A stretch of DNA of 8,456 nucleotides from contig NYZG01000163.1 in NCBI GenBank assembly GCA_002687025.1, forward strand, positions 1-8,456, given 5' to 3'. The translations under genes were made by a program, and so were the position numbers. A model generated the notes under the pieces. That model saw nothing but the letters and a program-made list of their open reading frames with translations, did no database searches and had not been told where the DNA came from. Below are positions 6,986-8,456 of the stretch, piece by piece. Each line of letters starts with the position of its first letter. The stretch's first letter is position 1. Source of the stretch: Candidatus Poribacteria bacterium. Lineage in GTDB: Bacteria; Poribacteria; WGA-4E; GCA-2687025.

Positions 6986-8161
6986 ATCACACGCCAGGTC
7001 GTATGGCTAGCCGTCGGATTCGCCTTCCTCTTCTGTGGCGCGTCGCACCAACAGTTCCTCGTCAACTACCTGCGCGAGACGCTGGGCTGGCATGAATCCG
7101 CGGCGCAGGCGCTCCTGGCGACCGTGTACGTGTCGTTCGCGATATGGCGGCTGCTGGTCTCGCACACGCTGATCCGTCTGGGCGGCTACCGGTCGATCCT
7201 CCTCGGCGCCGGAACATATCCGGCGTTTGTCGTGGCGATCCTCGTCGCGAGCTACTCAGACGGCGCGGCCTGGGCGACGTGGCTCTGCTTCGCGGCCGCG
7301 GCCGCGTGGGGCTGGGGCGCCGCGTCGATGTGGATCACAAGCGGCACGCACCTCCTCTCGGCCGCTAGGAAGACGCGTTACGGTTCGGCGACTGGGCTGT
7401 TCTACGCGGGGACGAATGCCGGGTTCGCCGCAGGCGTCGTGATCTTCGACGCGCTGACGCGGTCGGCGGCGTCACCGATCGTCGGCGAGCGATGGCGGCT
7501 TGTCGCGACGGCGGGCGTGATGCTCGTAGGGGTCGCGGTGCTCACGCGGGTCCGTCCAGACGACTCGCGGCTACCAACGCGCGCGGGCAACCCGTTGCTG
7601 GTCCTGCGCAGACCGGAGCTGCGCATGGCCGCGTTTCTGATGTTCTCCGGCGCGATCGGCTTCGGTCTCATGCTCTCCGTTTACCCGAGCTACCTGCGGG
7701 AGACCGTGACGCTGTCGGTCCTGAGCGCCGCCGCGTTCTCCCCGCTCGCTCGGTCGGTCCTGAGCATCACGGGAAGTCCGTTCTCGGACCGTTGGGGGCG
7801 TGGCCACGTGCTGCTCGTGTCGTTTGGCGTGAGCGCGCTGGGGGTGGGCATCGCGGTGGCATATCCGTCGGGATGGAGTGCCTCCGTCGCGGCCCTGATG
7901 CTAGGATTGCAGGGCGGGCTCGTGCCGCCGATCGCCACGGCGTTGATCGGTGACGTGACGCGGCCGGAGGAACGTCCGGCGGCGCTCGGAGCGGTGTTCT
8001 TCTGGCGCGACCTCGGCGTCGTGATGGTGTTCAGCGTCAGCATCCTACGGGCGGCCACGGGATTCACCGTGGAAGCGCGCACGCTCATGGGCGCGTTCGC
8101 ATTGCTGTACGCGGCCTGCGCGATCATCTCCGCGTTGCTTGTCCGAGGGCAGAATCGGTGA
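6986..8161 (+). CDS. major facilitator superfamily (MFS) transporter
   Basis: This is an integral inner-membrane carrier. From ATC 6986 it would be 391 residues, the usual length for 12 helices. The first standard start, GTG 7124 (residue 47), leaves 345 residues and removes helix 1, which is plainly present as VVWLAVGFAFLFCGASHQQ at about residues 5-23. The frame is open only from 6950, after a TGA at 6947-6949, and holds no ATG, GTG or TTG before helix 1. So either ATC is used, or the DNA has an indel or substitution here, or the gene is 5'-damaged. An MFS motif A copy is clear between the middle helices of the C-terminal half (SPFSDRWGRGHVLL, 264-277); the N-terminal copy (RLGGYRS) is degenerate. 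A basic loop (RVRPDDSRLPTRAG) near residue 190 separates the two six-helix halves. The substrate cannot be told from sequence; closeness to egtD makes efflux or uptake of a related metabolite possible but speculative. It overlaps the next gene by 4 bp (GTGA). Confidence 0.8.
   Translation: MTRQVVWLAVGFAFLFCGASHQQFLVNYLRETLGWHESAAQALLATVYVSFAIWRLLVSHTLIRLGGYRSILLGAGTYPAFVVAILVASYSDGAAWATWLCFAAAAAWGWGAASMWITSGTHLLSAARKTRYGSATGLFYAGTNAGFAAGVVIFDALTRSAASPIVGERWRLVATAGVMLVGVAVLTRVRPDDSRLPTRAGNPLLVLRRPELRMAAFLMFSGAIGFGLMLSVYPSYLRETVTLSVLSAAAFSPLARSVLSITGSPFSDRWGRGHVLLVSFGVSALGVGIAVAYPSGWSASVAALMLGLQGGLVPPIATALIGDVTRPEERPAALGAVFFWRDLGVVMVFSVSILRAATGFTVEARTLMGAFALLYAACAIISALLVRGQNR
8145..8149 (+). 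promoter_or_regulatory. ribosome binding site for the epimerase gene
   Basis: GAGGG lies 8 nt before the GTG at 8158, within the last codons of the MFS gene. It supports this GTG as the start and coupled translation through the GTGA overlap. Confidence 0.55.
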
Positions 8162-8456
8162 CAGATACGGCTCCGCGCCACGTCTTGGTCACGGGAGCGG
8201 CGGGTTTCATTGGGTCGCATGTGGTCGATCGGCTCGCGGCCGATGGTCGTCGTGTCCCCGCCCTAGACAACTTCGACCCTTACTACGCTCGCTCCGCTAA
8301 GGAGCCTCACGTCGCCGCCTGGGAGGCGCTCCCCAACGTGGCGTTCGTCGAGGCTGATGTCCGCGACGCCGACGCGCTCGCGGACGTGTTCGCGTCCGGC
8401 GAGGTGGGCGCCGTCGTGCATCTGGCTGCGAAGGCCGGCGTACGGGCGTCCGTCGG
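8158..8456 (+). CDS. NAD-dependent sugar-nucleotide epimerase/dehydratase, N-terminal part (cut by window end)
   Basis: GTG 8158 opens a frame running through the right edge, giving 99 complete codons. The start is an extended-SDR Rossmann fold: VLVTGAAGFIGSHVVDRL (9-26) with the glycines Gly13, Gly16 and Gly19 binding NAD. Asp37 in LDNFDPYYA (36-44) probably contacts the adenosine ribose, VEADVRD (64-70) is the next strand, and VVHLAAKAGVRASV (86-99) is the nucleotide-binding loop. LDNFDPYY and HLAAKAGVR are typical of UDP-glucuronate 4-epimerase-like enzymes, which supply sugars for capsule, LPS or exopolysaccharide; UDP-glucose 4-epimerase or a dehydratase are alternatives. The catalytic Tyr-x3-Lys lies beyond the window, so activity cannot be judged. 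It overlaps the MFS stop by 4 bp, so the two are probably co-expressed, but no shared pathway is evident. Confidence 0.85.
   Translation, partial: MTDTAPRHVLVTGAAGFIGSHVVDRLAADGRRVPALDNFDPYYARSAKEPHVAAWEALPNVAFVEADVRDADALADVFASGEVGAVVHLAAKAGVRASV

Noticed and set aside
5896..7065. Long reverse-strand open frame (389 codons) opposite egtD
   Set aside because: It is the mirror of a convincing egtD with conserved catalytic residues. Its translation is Arg/His/Asp-rich, low in recognisable motifs and typical of antisense frames in GC-rich DNA.

Overview
The window is GC-rich, with codon third positions dominated by G and C, and every supported gene reads on the + strand. It looks like an ordinary chromosomal stretch from an uncultured high-GC bacterium. 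The first two genes (the C-terminal part of a DUF4175-like coiled-coil protein, then an exported TPR protein) form a pairing I associate from memory with Poribacteria, Latescibacterota, Gemmatimonadota and similar phyla. That placement is a guess. I see no rRNA, tRNA, CRISPR array, insertion sequence or phage gene.

Layout: (1) 1-1164, the 3' part of a large Gln/Met-rich coiled-coil gene cut by the left edge. (2) 1217-3562, a secreted or periplasmic TPR-repeat protein whose start is unclear. (3) 3563-3643, a short gap holding a credible sigma70-type promoter. (4) 3644-6945, a compact three-gene unit: an OpuCA/ProV-type ABC ATPase, a fused substrate-binding protein plus permease of the quaternary-ammonium (betaine/choline/ergothioneine) type, and EgtD, the histidine N-alpha-trimethyltransferase that makes hercynine. 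The first two overlap by ATGA and egtD follows after 24 bp. (5) 6986-8161, an MFS transporter whose first membrane helix has no normal start codon in frame. (6) 8158-8456, the first 99 codons of a sugar-nucleotide epimerase (SDR family), overlapping the MFS gene by GTGA and cut by the right edge.

The part most worth following up is region 4. A transporter of the family that imports trimethylammonium compounds shares an operon with the enzyme that makes the trimethylammonium compound hercynine, the first intermediate of ergothioneine. No egtB or other ergothioneine gene is visible here. The arrangement suggests combined synthesis and uptake (or recapture) of hercynine, ergothioneine or a related betaine. 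The transporter also has the solute-binding domain in front of the permease, the reverse of the order I recall for the EgtU ergothioneine importers. The link is inferred from gene neighbourhood and conserved residues; the sequence does not show the transported substrate.
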